52,195 nt of DNA, taken from contig JAVVEH010000030.1 of the NCBI GenBank assembly GCA_032251435.1, positions 1 to 52,195 on the forward strand, given 5' to 3'. Below the pieces are notes generated by a model. That model had not been told where the DNA came from. It saw nothing but the letters and a program-made list of their open reading frames with translations, and ran no database searches. Shown here piece by piece: positions 41,676 to 49,631 of the stretch. Position 1 is the stretch's first letter, and every line of letters starts with the position of its first letter. Made by a program: the position numbers and the translations under genes. Source of the DNA: JAVVEH01 sp032251435. GTDB lineage: Bacteria; Verrucomicrobiota; Lentisphaeria; Oligosphaerales; MVZH01.

Positions 41676-41849
41676 AAAGTATATAGTGAAACCAAAAAAG
41701 AATACATTAAAGACGATATTCTGAGTGCGCTCAGGCGACTTGATGACCGGCTGTCTTTTTCCCCGCCTGCTGCCACGCAGAATGGCGTGATTAGACTGAC
41801 GCTTTCCTCGTTGTCAAAGCGCGTTTCTTATGATGAAAGGAAGCAATAA
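41676..41849 (+). other. Short open frame without a start, possible gene remnant
   Basis: From the TGA at about 41670 to the TAA at 41847-41849 an open frame reads SETKKEYIKDDILSALRRLD, then DRLSFSPPAATQNGVIRL and TLSSLSKRVSYDERKQ. The composition looks like protein, but there is no ATG, GTG or TTG at its head. I know no family for it. It could be the tail of a lost gene. Confidence 0.3.
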
Positions 41850-41883
41850 TTGAATCTTATTTCGTCATGCGTCGATATTCCTC

Positions 41884-42040
41884 GTTGGTGTACTGATCCT
41901 ATGGTTTTAATGAAAATAATCACTCAGCTAAGGCATCTCTCCTGGGGGTGCTTGAATCACCCTTTTTCCGGATAAATCCGGTACACCAACACGCCCAGGC
42001 AAGCCGTTCTGAAACATTGACATCCCAAGTTGGTGTACCG
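41884..42040. repeat. Three copies of the GGTACACCAAC motif
   Basis: GTTGGTGTAC at 41884-41893, GGTACACCAAC at 41981-41991 and GTTGGTGTACC at 42030-42040, the second in inverted orientation to the other two; the second follows CCGGATAAATCC. The same motif recurs at 48981 and 52084 after CCGGCTAAAGCC. I see no gene here. Confidence 0.7.
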
Positions 42041-42079
42041 ACTTTAGGGGGTGTCGATTTATTGAAGAAAAATCACTTC

Positions 42080-42290
42080 TTCAGTCCCAAAGGGATGTGG
42101 CAATAATAGCCTGGGGGCATCGCCCCAGGTCTGAGAACAAAAAACGTTTCAGTCCTGAAGGGACGACGCAACTCCAGCGAAATCAAGGGCTTGCTACGCC
42201 CCTTCAGGGCTACAATCATGTGGGTGACTATTTCCTGGGGCGTTACCCCAGGCTATGATTGTGAAGCCCCTTTGGGGCATTTTTCGACCC
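42080..42290. repeat. Intergenic hairpin repeats (REP-like)
   Basis: CCTGGGGGCATCGCCCCAGG near 42110 and TCCTGGGGCGTTACCCCAGG near 42235 are hairpins of the same kind. They are flanked by words such as CAGTCCCAAAGGGA, CAGTCCTGAAGGGACGACGC and GCCCCTTCAGGGC, and by GCCCCTTTGGGGC. The two halves are in inverted orientation to one another, as in bacterial interspersed mosaic elements. No reading frame here is convincing. Confidence 0.7.
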
Positions 42291-42553
42291 AAATCTCATT
42301 AAATCGACAGGCCCTTCAGCCGGAATCTTCTCACTTTTTCTTACGAATGGAACTGCCCGACCCGGGCACAACCAGAAGACGCCGGAGCCCCACCTTCAGT
42401 CAATTCCGGTGCGACAAACCAGCGAATCAAGAAAGCGCAAAAAGAAAGATAGTTTTCAACCAATGTCTGGTCCACCAGTTGCCTGATGGCGTAAAGAGGC
42501 TAGGTTTTTAGCGTGATGTGTCAAATAAACCCGGATCTCCGGAAAGGCGCCCC

Positions 42554-43657
42554 ATGCCGTATCCTCAATTTGATCGTGACAAGATAGATTTCTCGCCCCT
42601 GGCCACCCGTCCGAACAAGGTGCTGATTGAGCGGGATCACATTTCGCCGACGGCCGCGCCGGGCGTTTTGCCCGCCGACACGGCGGGAAAAATCGCCGAC
42701 ACGGTGGCCGCGATGCGCGCCGCGCGGGCGGCGGGGCGGCCAGTGATCATGGCTTTCGGAGCTCACACGATTAAAAACGGCTTGGGTCCGGTATTGATTC
42801 AGTTGTTGAAAAAAGGCTGGGTACAGCACTTGGCCACCAATGGCGCCGGGGTGATTCATGATTGGGAATTCGCCTTTCAAAAAGAAAGCAGCGAGGATGT
42901 GCGGGCGAATGTGGCGCGGGGAAAATTCGGCATTTGGGAGGAAACGGGTTTTCACATTAATATGGCCATTTTGCTGGGCGCCTATGACGGCCTGGGTTAC
43001 GGAGAATCCGTCGGCCGGTTGATCAGTTCCGAACGGCATGTTATTCCGTCCCGAAAACAACTATTAGCGGACATTAGTCAAGCCGGGGCAGGTTTCGCGG
43101 CCGCCTTGCGGGCGGCGGGCGCCGCGGATGTGTTGGCGCTGGTGGGAAAACTGGGTTTGGATTCGGGTGTCATGCCGGTCGCTCACCCCGGCAAAGAATT
43201 CAGCGTGCAAGCCGCCGCTTACGAGGCGGGAATTCCGTTCACTAGCCATCCCATGTTCGGCCATGATATTATTTACACCCACCCGGCGAATCATGGCGCC
43301 GCCATTGGCCGGGCCGCGGAACGGGATTTTCTCGCCTTCGCCCGGAATATCGGGGAATTAGAGGGCGGCGTGTATCTGTCGATCGGCTCGGCGGTGATGT
43401 CGCCGATGATTTTTGAAAAATCTCTCTCCATGTCCCGCAATGTGGCCATCCAAAACGGGGAGTCGATTACCCATTTCACCATTACCGTGGTGGATCTGGC
43501 GGAGAGCCGCTGGGATTGGAGCCAGGGAGAGCCGCCCATGGACAGCCCGGACTATTACCTGCGCTATTGCAAAACATTTAACCGCATGGGCGGGAAAATG
43601 AGCTATATCCAGGCGGACAACCGGGATTTTCTGCTCCATCTGGCTCAGGCGCTGTAA
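42554..43657 (+). CDS. Deoxyhypusine-synthase-like protein
   Basis: About 367 residues. The core LMAFGAHTIKNGLGPVLIQLL-like segment, then WVQHLATNGAGVIHDWEFA and FTSHPMFGHDIIYTHP and LSIGSAVMSPMIFEKSLSM, resembles the NAD-binding fold of deoxyhypusine synthase, where ATNHAAIVHD-type words occur and a Lys forms the intermediate. The usual GGGVPKH lysine motif is not evident, although FEKSL has a Lys. Bacteria lack eIF5A, so the true reaction is unknown, and the family call is tentative. The ATG at 42554 follows GGAAAGG by about 7 nt; a GTG at 42518 would add 12 residues. Confidence 0.55.
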   Translation: MPYPQFDRDKIDFSPLATRPNKVLIERDHISPTAAPGVLPADTAGKIADTVAAMRAARAAGRPVIMAFGAHTIKNGLGPVLIQLLKKGWVQHLATNGAGVIHDWEFAFQKESSEDVRANVARGKFGIWEETGFHINMAILLGAYDGLGYGESVGRLISSERHVIPSRKQLLADISQAGAGFAAALRAAGAADVLALVGKLGLDSGVMPVAHPGKEFSVQAAAYEAGIPFTSHPMFGHDIIYTHPANHGAAIGRAAERDFLAFARNIGELEGGVYLSIGSAVMSPMIFEKSLSMSRNVAIQNGESITHFTITVVDLAESRWDWSQGEPPMDSPDYYLRYCKTFNRMGGKMSYIQADNRDFLLHLAQAL

Positions 43658-43748
43658 TGCGTTTCGCGGGGTTGCGGTCAGCAAATGCGAAAGTACATTA
43701 CCACACGTGTTTCTTATCGATAAAACAGCCTCAAAAGAAGGTGGCGGC

Positions 43749-45473
43749 ATGGAAAAAATAACCGACTGGTTTGGGAAGGATATCCGCTTGGGGATCGCCG
43801 GCGATCACGGCGGATTTGAAAAAAAGAACGTTCTCATCGATCACCTTGTCGGCCAAGGCGTGAATGTGGTTGATTGCGGTCCGTTTGATCTGGATGCCGA
43901 CGATGATTATCCGGATTTCGCTGTATCCGTCGCGCAGGGCATTGTCACTGGCAGCTTGGATTGCGGGATTTTGCTCTGCCGCACGGGCATTGGCATGAGT
44001 ATCGTCGCCAACCGGTTCCATGGTGTCCGGGCGGCGTTGGCGAACACGCCGGAACTGGCGGCGATTTCCCGCGCCCACAACGCGGCCAACATCCTAGTCA
44101 CGGGGGGTGACACATTGACCTCCGAGGACTTGAAAAATATTGTCGACACGTGGCTCGACACGGATTTCAGCGGGGATGACCGGCATGTCCGGCGATTGAA
44201 CAAGCTGGAGACTGACACCTATGACGACATCGCCGCGGTGCGCGCGGTCGATCCCGTCATCGCCGAAATTCTGGATCACGAAAAGCGGCGTCAAGACGAG
44301 GGAATTGAGCTGATCGCGTCGGAAAATTTCGCCAGCGCCGCGGTGCGCGCGGCCGCCGGCTCGGTGGCGACGAATAAATACGCCGAAGGGTATCCGGGCA
44401 AGCGCTATTACAATGGCTGTGAATATGTGGATGAGGCGGAAGATGTCGCCATCCAACGGGCCTGTGAGTTGTTCGGCGCGGAGGCCGCCAATGTGCAAGC
44501 GCATTCCGGCAGTCAGGCCAATATGGCTGTCTACATGGCCCTGCTTCAGCCCGGCGACAAAGTGCTGGCGATGAATTTGGACCACGGCGGTCACCTGACC
44601 CATGGACTGAAGGTGAATTTCAGCGGCATGTTCTATGAGTTCGAGGGCTACGGTGTGGATCCGGAGACCGAGGCGTTGAATTATGACACCATCGCCGACC
44701 AGGCGCGCGCCTTCCGGCCCAAAATGATCATGGTCGGAGCCAGCGCCTATCCGCGGACAATTGATTTTGAACGCTTCCGGGCGATCGCTGACGAGGTCGG
44801 CGCCTATATGGTTGTGGACATGGCCCATATCGCCGGCCTGGTCGCCGCCGGTGTCCACCCCAGCCCGGTGCCCTATGCCGATGTGGTCACCACCACCACC
44901 CACAAGACATTGCGCGGACCCCGCGGCGGGTTGATCCTGTCGAAAGAGGCATTCGCCAAGAAAATCAACTCGCGGGTCTTTCCGGGCATGCAGGGCGGTC
45001 CGCTCATGCACGTGATCGCCGCCAAAGCGGTGTGTTTCCATGAGGCGATGACGGCAGGCTTTAAGGCCTATCAGCGTCAGATTGTTAAAAACGCCGCCGC
45101 GTTGTCGGACGCGCTCGCCGCCGAAGGCTTCCGGATTGTCTCCGGGGGCACGGATAATCATTTGATGCTGATTGACATGCGGCCGAAAAACACCACGGGA
45201 AAAGCGGCGGCCACCGCGCTGGATCTAGCCGGGATCACTGTGAATAAGAACTTGATTCCATTTGATCCGGAAAAACCCTTTGTCACCAGCGGTGTCCGGG
45301 TCGGGACACCCGCGGTCACCACCCGCGGCATGGGTGAGGCGGACATGAAGACAATCGCCGAGTGGATGGGCCGGGTGGTGGATCATATCGATGACCCAAC
45401 GGTTGCTGAACAGGTTCGGGATGAAATCCGCGCCTTCACCCGTGACTTTCCATTGCCTCAACTGCTTGTTTAA
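43749..45473 (+). CDS. Fused ribose-5-phosphate isomerase B and serine hydroxymethyltransferase
   Basis: A 574-residue bifunctional chain. Residues about 10-150 are RpiB: RLGIAGDHGGFEKKNVLID, GILLCRTGIGMSIVANR with the catalytic Cys, and RAALANTPELAAISRAHNAANIL. The rest is GlyA: ELIASENFASAAVRAAAGSV, TNKYAEGYPGKRYYNGCEYVDE, the PLP-lysine motif VVTTTTHKTLRGPRGG, and GVRVGTPAVTTRGMGEADM. GlyA converts serine and tetrahydrofolate to glycine and methylene-THF; RpiB links ribose-5-P to ribulose-5-P. The fusion joins nucleotide-precursor supply with one-carbon supply. ATG at 43749 has AAGGTGG just upstream. Confidence 0.94.
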   Translation: MEKITDWFGKDIRLGIAGDHGGFEKKNVLIDHLVGQGVNVVDCGPFDLDADDDYPDFAVSVAQGIVTGSLDCGILLCRTGIGMSIVANRFHGVRAALANTPELAAISRAHNAANILVTGGDTLTSEDLKNIVDTWLDTDFSGDDRHVRRLNKLETDTYDDIAAVRAVDPVIAEILDHEKRRQDEGIELIASENFASAAVRAAAGSVATNKYAEGYPGKRYYNGCEYVDEAEDVAIQRACELFGAEAANVQAHSGSQANMAVYMALLQPGDKVLAMNLDHGGHLTHGLKVNFSGMFYEFEGYGVDPETEALNYDTIADQARAFRPKMIMVGASAYPRTIDFERFRAIADEVGAYMVVDMAHIAGLVAAGVHPSPVPYADVVTTTTHKTLRGPRGGLILSKEAFAKKINSRVFPGMQGGPLMHVIAAKAVCFHEAMTAGFKAYQRQIVKNAAALSDALAAEGFRIVSGGTDNHLMLIDMRPKNTTGKAAATALDLAGITVNKNLIPFDPEKPFVTSGVRVGTPAVTTRGMGEADMKTIAEWMGRVVDHIDDPTVAEQVRDEIRAFTRDFPLPQLLV

Positions 45474-45491
45474 CATGAAACGGGAGAAGTT

Positions 45492-45746
45492 ATGATGGCT
45501 GATGAGTTAAAAACCCGTATCAAAACCATGATGGTTGATCGGTTGTTCATGCCCATGGATCCGGCTGATATCGAAGATGACAAATCGCTGGTGACGGAAT
45601 ACGGGGTTGATTCTCTAAATCTGCTCGAACTGGTGGTCGGGGTAGAGGAAGAGTTCGGCGTGCGGATCGGCGACACGGAATTCCGGGTCAGCAATTTTGA
45701 AACCGTGGACGCTCTGGCGGCATTTATTGAAGAGAAAATAAACTGA
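45492..45746 (+). CDS. Acyl carrier protein (third)
   Basis: An 84-residue carrier. The phosphopantetheine motif is YGVDSLNLLELVVGVEEEFGV, with the Ser in DSL; helix I is ELKTRIKTMMVDRL and helix IV DALAAFIEEKIN. A GGAGAAG lies 4-9 nt before tandem ATGs at 45492 and 45495. It lies between the RpiB-GlyA gene and a sugar-kinase/glycosyltransferase block, so it may serve lipid or glycolipid acylation; no acyltransferase is nearby. Confidence 0.88.
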   Translation: MMADELKTRIKTMMVDRLFMPMDPADIEDDKSLVTEYGVDSLNLLELVVGVEEEFGVRIGDTEFRVSNFETVDALAAFIEEKIN

Positions 45747-45907
45747 TCCCCCATAAGAGGATCTTTTTTCCTGCTTCCGTCAAATATGAAAGTTTGGTTG
45801 GCCAGTTGATCGGAACGTCCCGACCATTAGAAGGCGGTTTAATTGGCGGGGCGGATGTTTTCGAGACGAAAACGGTGCAGGGCGTTTTGTATATCCGGAC
45901 ACAGCAT

Positions 45908-46681
45908 ATGAAACTTAAAAAAAATCCGGATATTAAGATGAGGCGGACGGTCAGTCAAGGGCGGGTTTGGCTGATCAGAGAGGCTTGCGGTGTCAATCTG
46001 GAAAGAATCAATAAGGCGATTGCCAGCCACAAGCTCAACGTCGCGGCGGGCCGTGGGCATTGCCTGAAAATCGACAAAAAACGGCGGTTGACACGCTTTT
46101 CGGAAAACGGGTTCTCCTGTGTCGTCAAAGAGTTTGTCTCCCGGCCCTGGCATCCCATGGTCGCTGACCGCCGTAGCTGGCGAAGCGCCTTGGGCATGGA
46201 ACGACGACGCTTGCCCGCGGTGACATATCTGGCCTGGGGGCGGCGCCGGGGAGCCAGCAGTTACATCCTGATGGAAGATCTGGGCGAGCGGAATGTGTCC
46301 AATGAGCTGGCCGCCGCGCTCAGAGAACATGACACCAAGCGGTTCCGAGATCTCCTGACCGCCGCGGGAAAACGAATGGGTGAGATGCACCGTTCAGGTG
46401 TGTATCACCGGGATCTGAAAACAGATAATTTCATGCGGGTGTCGGCTGACTCCGAGCCAGTTGAACTTAAATTAATTGATTTGGACAGTGTGCGCTTTTT
46501 CCGCCGCTTGCCCGCGCGTTGCGTGGTGAATAATCTGCGGCAGTTCGCCGGCACCTTGCCCCCGGCGACAGCCTCTCGGCAGGTTCTGCGGGGGGTGGCG
46601 GTTTACCGGCGGGCGACGGGGATGTCAAAACCGCATATCCGACGGGTTTTATCCCGCCTCCAACCCAGGCGACTGGCATAA
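45908..46681 (+). CDS. Kinase-fold protein related to LPS-core/Kdo kinases (RfaP/InaA type)
   Basis: About 257 residues of small eukaryote-like kinase fold. The catalytic loop HRDLKTDNFM and the metal motif LIDLDSV (DFG counterpart) are clear, with the nucleotide Lys probably in CVVKEFVSRPW and a hinge near SSYILMEDLGER. The family phosphorylates Kdo or heptose in the inner core of LPS in the cytoplasm. The start is unclear: ATG at 45908 gives family-like length; TTG at 45794 adds 38 residues. It is followed by two glycosyltransferases, supporting a glycolipid role. Confidence 0.8.
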   Translation: MKLKKNPDIKMRRTVSQGRVWLIREACGVNLERINKAIASHKLNVAAGRGHCLKIDKKRRLTRFSENGFSCVVKEFVSRPWHPMVADRRSWRSALGMERRRLPAVTYLAWGRRRGASSYILMEDLGERNVSNELAAALREHDTKRFRDLLTAAGKRMGEMHRSGVYHRDLKTDNFMRVSADSEPVELKLIDLDSVRFFRRLPARCVVNNLRQFAGTLPPATASRQVLRGVAVYRRATGMSKPHIRRVLSRLQPRRLA

Positions 46682-46699
46682 TACACCTTTTCTTCATCC

Positions 46700-47860
46700 A
46701 TGAGAATTCTGCATCTATACAGTGATTGGAAGTGGACGGGCCCGGCCGAACCGGTCATCCAGATGTGCAAGGCGCTGGAGGAACGGGGGCATGATGTCAC
46801 CTTCGCCTGCCGGGCCACACCGCCTGAACACGCCGACGCGGATGAATCCGTGCAGATGAAGGCGGCCGAATACGGCATCCATTTCACGACGGAATTCGGG
46901 CTGAACAGATATTGGGGATTCCGTGATTCCATCTATGACCTGGTCCACCTGCCCGCCTATATCCGGCGGCGGAACATTGATGTGATCCACACACACTTGA
47001 GCCATGACCACGCCTTCGGCTGTTACGCGAAAAAAATGTGTCTGTCACGGCGGCCCGTCTTGGTCAAAAGCATGCATAACCGCGAGGCGCTTCCCCAAAA
47101 ATTCTGGAACAACCGCCTGCTGAAGGGATTGCGGGGAAAAAACGGGTTGCTGGTGTTTTCGGAAGGATTCCGCCGCCGTTACGCGGAACGCTTTTCTATA
47201 TCCCCTGACCGGATTGGTGTCTGTCCGATGCCGCTGGATCTGGTCCGTTTCCGTCCCGACCGCCCGTTTGTCAGTCAACGGAAAGCGTTCAATATACCCG
47301 CGGGCTCTCCAGTCATTGGCATTGTGGCCAGATTCCAGAAATACCGCCGCATGGATGTTTTTTTAGAGGCGGCCCGGCGGGTGGTTGACGAATTTCCGGA
47401 TGTCCGTTTTGTGGTCATCGGCCGGTCAGGTCAAATGCGGGACACGGTCATCACGCCGATGAAAGACCTCGGCTTGGAAAAGAATGTCATCACACCCGGG
47501 TATCTGACGGATCATTATGTGGACATGATGATGACATTGGATATTTTCACGCTCATGATTCCGGGGTTTGACGGCACGGCGCGGGCGCTGCGCGAGGCCA
47601 TGGCCTTGGGGAAACCCTGTGTCGCCTCGGATATCGGCATGCTTCCGGATATCGTCAAACACGGGGAGCGCGGCTTGATTTTCACCTTCCCCGACGCTGG
47701 TGACCTGGCGGCATGCTGGCTGGACCTGTTGCGGAATCCGCGGAGGGCGAAGATGATGGGCGACACGGGGGCGGCTTACGCCAAAGACGCGTTCCGGCTG
47801 GACGCGGTCGGCCCGGCCTTGGAGACTTTTTACCAATCACTGGGGGCCGGCCAGGCATGA
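46700..47860 (+). CDS. Glycosyltransferase family 4
   Basis: A 386-residue GT4 enzyme. N-terminal MRILHLYSDWKWTGPAEPVIQM and VIHTHLSHDHAFG are the acceptor side; IGIVARFQKYRRMDVFLEA, then VITPGYLTDHYVDMMMTLDIFTLMIPGFDGTARALREAMALGKPCVASDIGMLPDIV form the donor side, with the Glu of the E-x7-E region in REAMALG. It probably adds a hexose or heptose to a lipid acceptor. It lies 18 bp after the kinase gene and overlaps the next transferase by four bases. Confidence 0.87.
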   Translation: MRILHLYSDWKWTGPAEPVIQMCKALEERGHDVTFACRATPPEHADADESVQMKAAEYGIHFTTEFGLNRYWGFRDSIYDLVHLPAYIRRRNIDVIHTHLSHDHAFGCYAKKMCLSRRPVLVKSMHNREALPQKFWNNRLLKGLRGKNGLLVFSEGFRRRYAERFSISPDRIGVCPMPLDLVRFRPDRPFVSQRKAFNIPAGSPVIGIVARFQKYRRMDVFLEAARRVVDEFPDVRFVVIGRSGQMRDTVITPMKDLGLEKNVITPGYLTDHYVDMMMTLDIFTLMIPGFDGTARALREAMALGKPCVASDIGMLPDIVKHGERGLIFTFPDAGDLAACWLDLLRNPRRAKMMGDTGAAYAKDAFRLDAVGPALETFYQSLGAGQA

Positions 47861-48957
47861 AACTGCTGTTCTTTGTCGAGCATTTCGCCCTGTCCGGCGC
47901 CGGTGCGGAAAATGACGCCGTCCAACTGTGTCAAGAGCTGTCCCGGCGGGGCCATCAGGTTCACATTTGCTGTGATGACGGGGAAAAGTACGGCGATCTG
48001 GTTATTCATCATGACCTGTCCCAAGCTGATGACATTGTTCAACGCCTTCAACCGGACCGGATGATTGACTGGGGGTTTTTCCATCCGGCTGATATTGTCC
48101 GCCTGAGCGGGGGCTTGCATCGCGTGTATCTGGAGTATTACGCCCGCGCCTTTCCCCGCTTGTTCCGGTTTGTCAAGCGCGCCAGTTTTAATCTGTCTCC
48201 CAAACACCGCCGCCAAATCGCCTTGGAACACAGCCTGCTTCAGTCGCCCGATAGTGTGTTCGTCGCCATATCGAAATTTGTCGCCGGGCAGGTGACCGCC
48301 AGCGGCGTGCCGGAATCACGCGTCAGGATGATTCACACGGGCGTGGACACGGAGCGGTTTTCACCGGGAAACCCGTCCACCCGGCGGAAAATCCGCGCCG
48401 AATGGGGGGTGAGTGACACCGATACCGTGTGTCTTTTTGTCGCCCACAATCTGCGCCTGAAAAATGTGGCCCTGCTGATGGATGTGTTTGATGAGATTTC
48501 TTCCGGCCGCCCGGATTTAAAGCTGGTTGTCTGCGGAAAACGCTCCCCGGGCAAAAAACGCCCTTATTTGCGATTCGCCGGTACGAGCCCGCGAATCGAG
48601 GAATGGTATCAAGCGGCTGATCTGTTGGTCCACCCGTCGTTTTACGATTCTTTCGCCAATGTTGTCCTGGAAGCCATGGCCTGTGGGTGTCCCGTGGTTG
48701 TCAGTGACTGTAGCGGGGTCCGGGATTTAATCATTGACGAGGTTAATGGCTATGTGCTGCCTGTATCGGGCGCGAATGTCCGTGAAACATGGCGGAAAAC
48801 GATCGTAACGCTTGCGGATGATGAAACGCTCAGAGAGACACTAGGCCAAAAAGCCCGGCAAACAGCTAACAAAAATTCCTTCGACACCTATGTGGATCGT
48901 TTTGAAGCCGTCCTGATGGAGGGTCGGCACGGCGCGGGAAAGACGAGCAGAGGGTAG
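47857..48957 (+). CDS. Glycosyltransferase family 4
   Basis: About 366 residues. It opens MKLLFFVEHFALSGAGAENDAVQL, with the acceptor domain HRVYLEYYARAFPRLFRF. The donor side has VCLFVAHNLRLKNVALLMDVF, FAGTSPRIEEWYQAADLLVHPSFYDSFANVVLEAMACGCPVVVSDCSGVRDLI. This resembles WaaG-like glucosyltransferases of the LPS core, which fits its kinase neighbour. ATG at 47857 overlaps the preceding stop. An in-frame upstream start at 47713 is not plausible. The stop (48955-48957) is at once followed by a composite repeat. Confidence 0.86.
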   Translation: MKLLFFVEHFALSGAGAENDAVQLCQELSRRGHQVHICCDDGEKYGDLVIHHDLSQADDIVQRLQPDRMIDWGFFHPADIVRLSGGLHRVYLEYYARAFPRLFRFVKRASFNLSPKHRRQIALEHSLLQSPDSVFVAISKFVAGQVTASGVPESRVRMIHTGVDTERFSPGNPSTRRKIRAEWGVSDTDTVCLFVAHNLRLKNVALLMDVFDEISSGRPDLKLVVCGKRSPGKKRPYLRFAGTSPRIEEWYQAADLLVHPSFYDSFANVVLEAMACGCPVVVSDCSGVRDLIIDEVNGYVLPVSGANVRETWRKTIVTLADDETLRETLGQKARQTANKNSFDTYVDRFEAVLMEGRHGAGKTSRG

Positions 48958-49115
48958 AGCGGCAGAGGCCGGCTAAAGCCGGTACACCAACGGAATGCGG
49001 AAGTCGGAGGTAAAGGAAATTTCGGATTTCGGATTCCGGATGTCGGATTTAAGGGGAAGTCGGAGGTAAAGGGAATGTCGGATTTCGGATTTAAGGGGAA
49101 TTCCGGATGTCCAAC
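48956..49115. repeat. Composite repeat: CCGGCTAAAGCCGG/GGTACACCAAC plus GTCGGA-type array (left copy)
   Basis: A 40-bp direct repeat starts AGAGCGGCAGAGGCCGGC and runs through TAAAGCCGGTACACCAACGG (48956-48995). It then passes into degenerate tandem units of GTCGGAGG and ATTTCGGATTTCGGA type to about 49115. The same order occurs at 52057-52195. I see no coding sequence in 48958-49313. Confidence 0.85.
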
Positions 49116-49156
49116 ATCGACGACGATAAAATCGACATGGGACTGCCGCGTCCGGC

Positions 49157-49225
49157 TTTTACGCCAAAGGCGTTGTGGCATATAGCCCGGGGTTGCCCCA
49201 ACCCCGGGAGTCGGGAAAAACCATT
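49157..49225. repeat. REP-like hairpin with a perfect 10-bp stem
   Basis: CCCGGGGTTG (49186-49195), loop CCC, then CAACCCCGGG (49199-49208) form a perfect stem. ACGCC/GGCGT (49161-49173) and AACGCC/GGTGTT follow the same plan. The structure is like the hairpins at 42080-42290. Confidence 0.7.
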
Positions 49226-49313
49226 CAACGCCAACGGTGTTGTGTCGGGACCGCTCACGACGACCCGCGACCCTCAGCGCAGGCGAAAAAAACAAAAAAA
49301 AACACTTTTTTGT

Positions 49314-49341
49314 TTGCACTCGGTGATTTCCCGCGTATATT
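49314..49341 (+). promoter_or_regulatory. Promoter of the adhesin gene: TTGCAC-N16-TATATT
   Basis: TTGCAC (49314-49319) and TATATT (49336-49341) with 16 bp between, closely like the rpsL promoter. The 5' leader would be about 285 nt. It contains a strong AAAGGAGG (49543-49550) within an AGGAG-G-CTCCT palindrome, but no start codon at normal distance. Confidence 0.6.
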
Positions 49342-49631
49342 CACCATTATTCGGCTTTGCCCAAGCTGGAAAACCGTTGTCCGAAAGGATGCGGTGGAAA
49401 ACAAGTGGTGGTGGTTGAAATCGCTATTGTCATTTCAAGGAGCTTGTGGTAAGGGCGGAAAGCTCGGGAATGAACCAATCAAGATAACATGACCGTGAAT
49501 ACTCTAGCCGGAAAACGGCGATTAAATCGAATGACATCAAGGAAAGGAGGCTCCTGTATTAACAATACTCGTCTCTAATGTCAACACCATGAAGAAGTGA
49601 TCCCGAAAAAATCACAAGAGAGGGACTCAAC

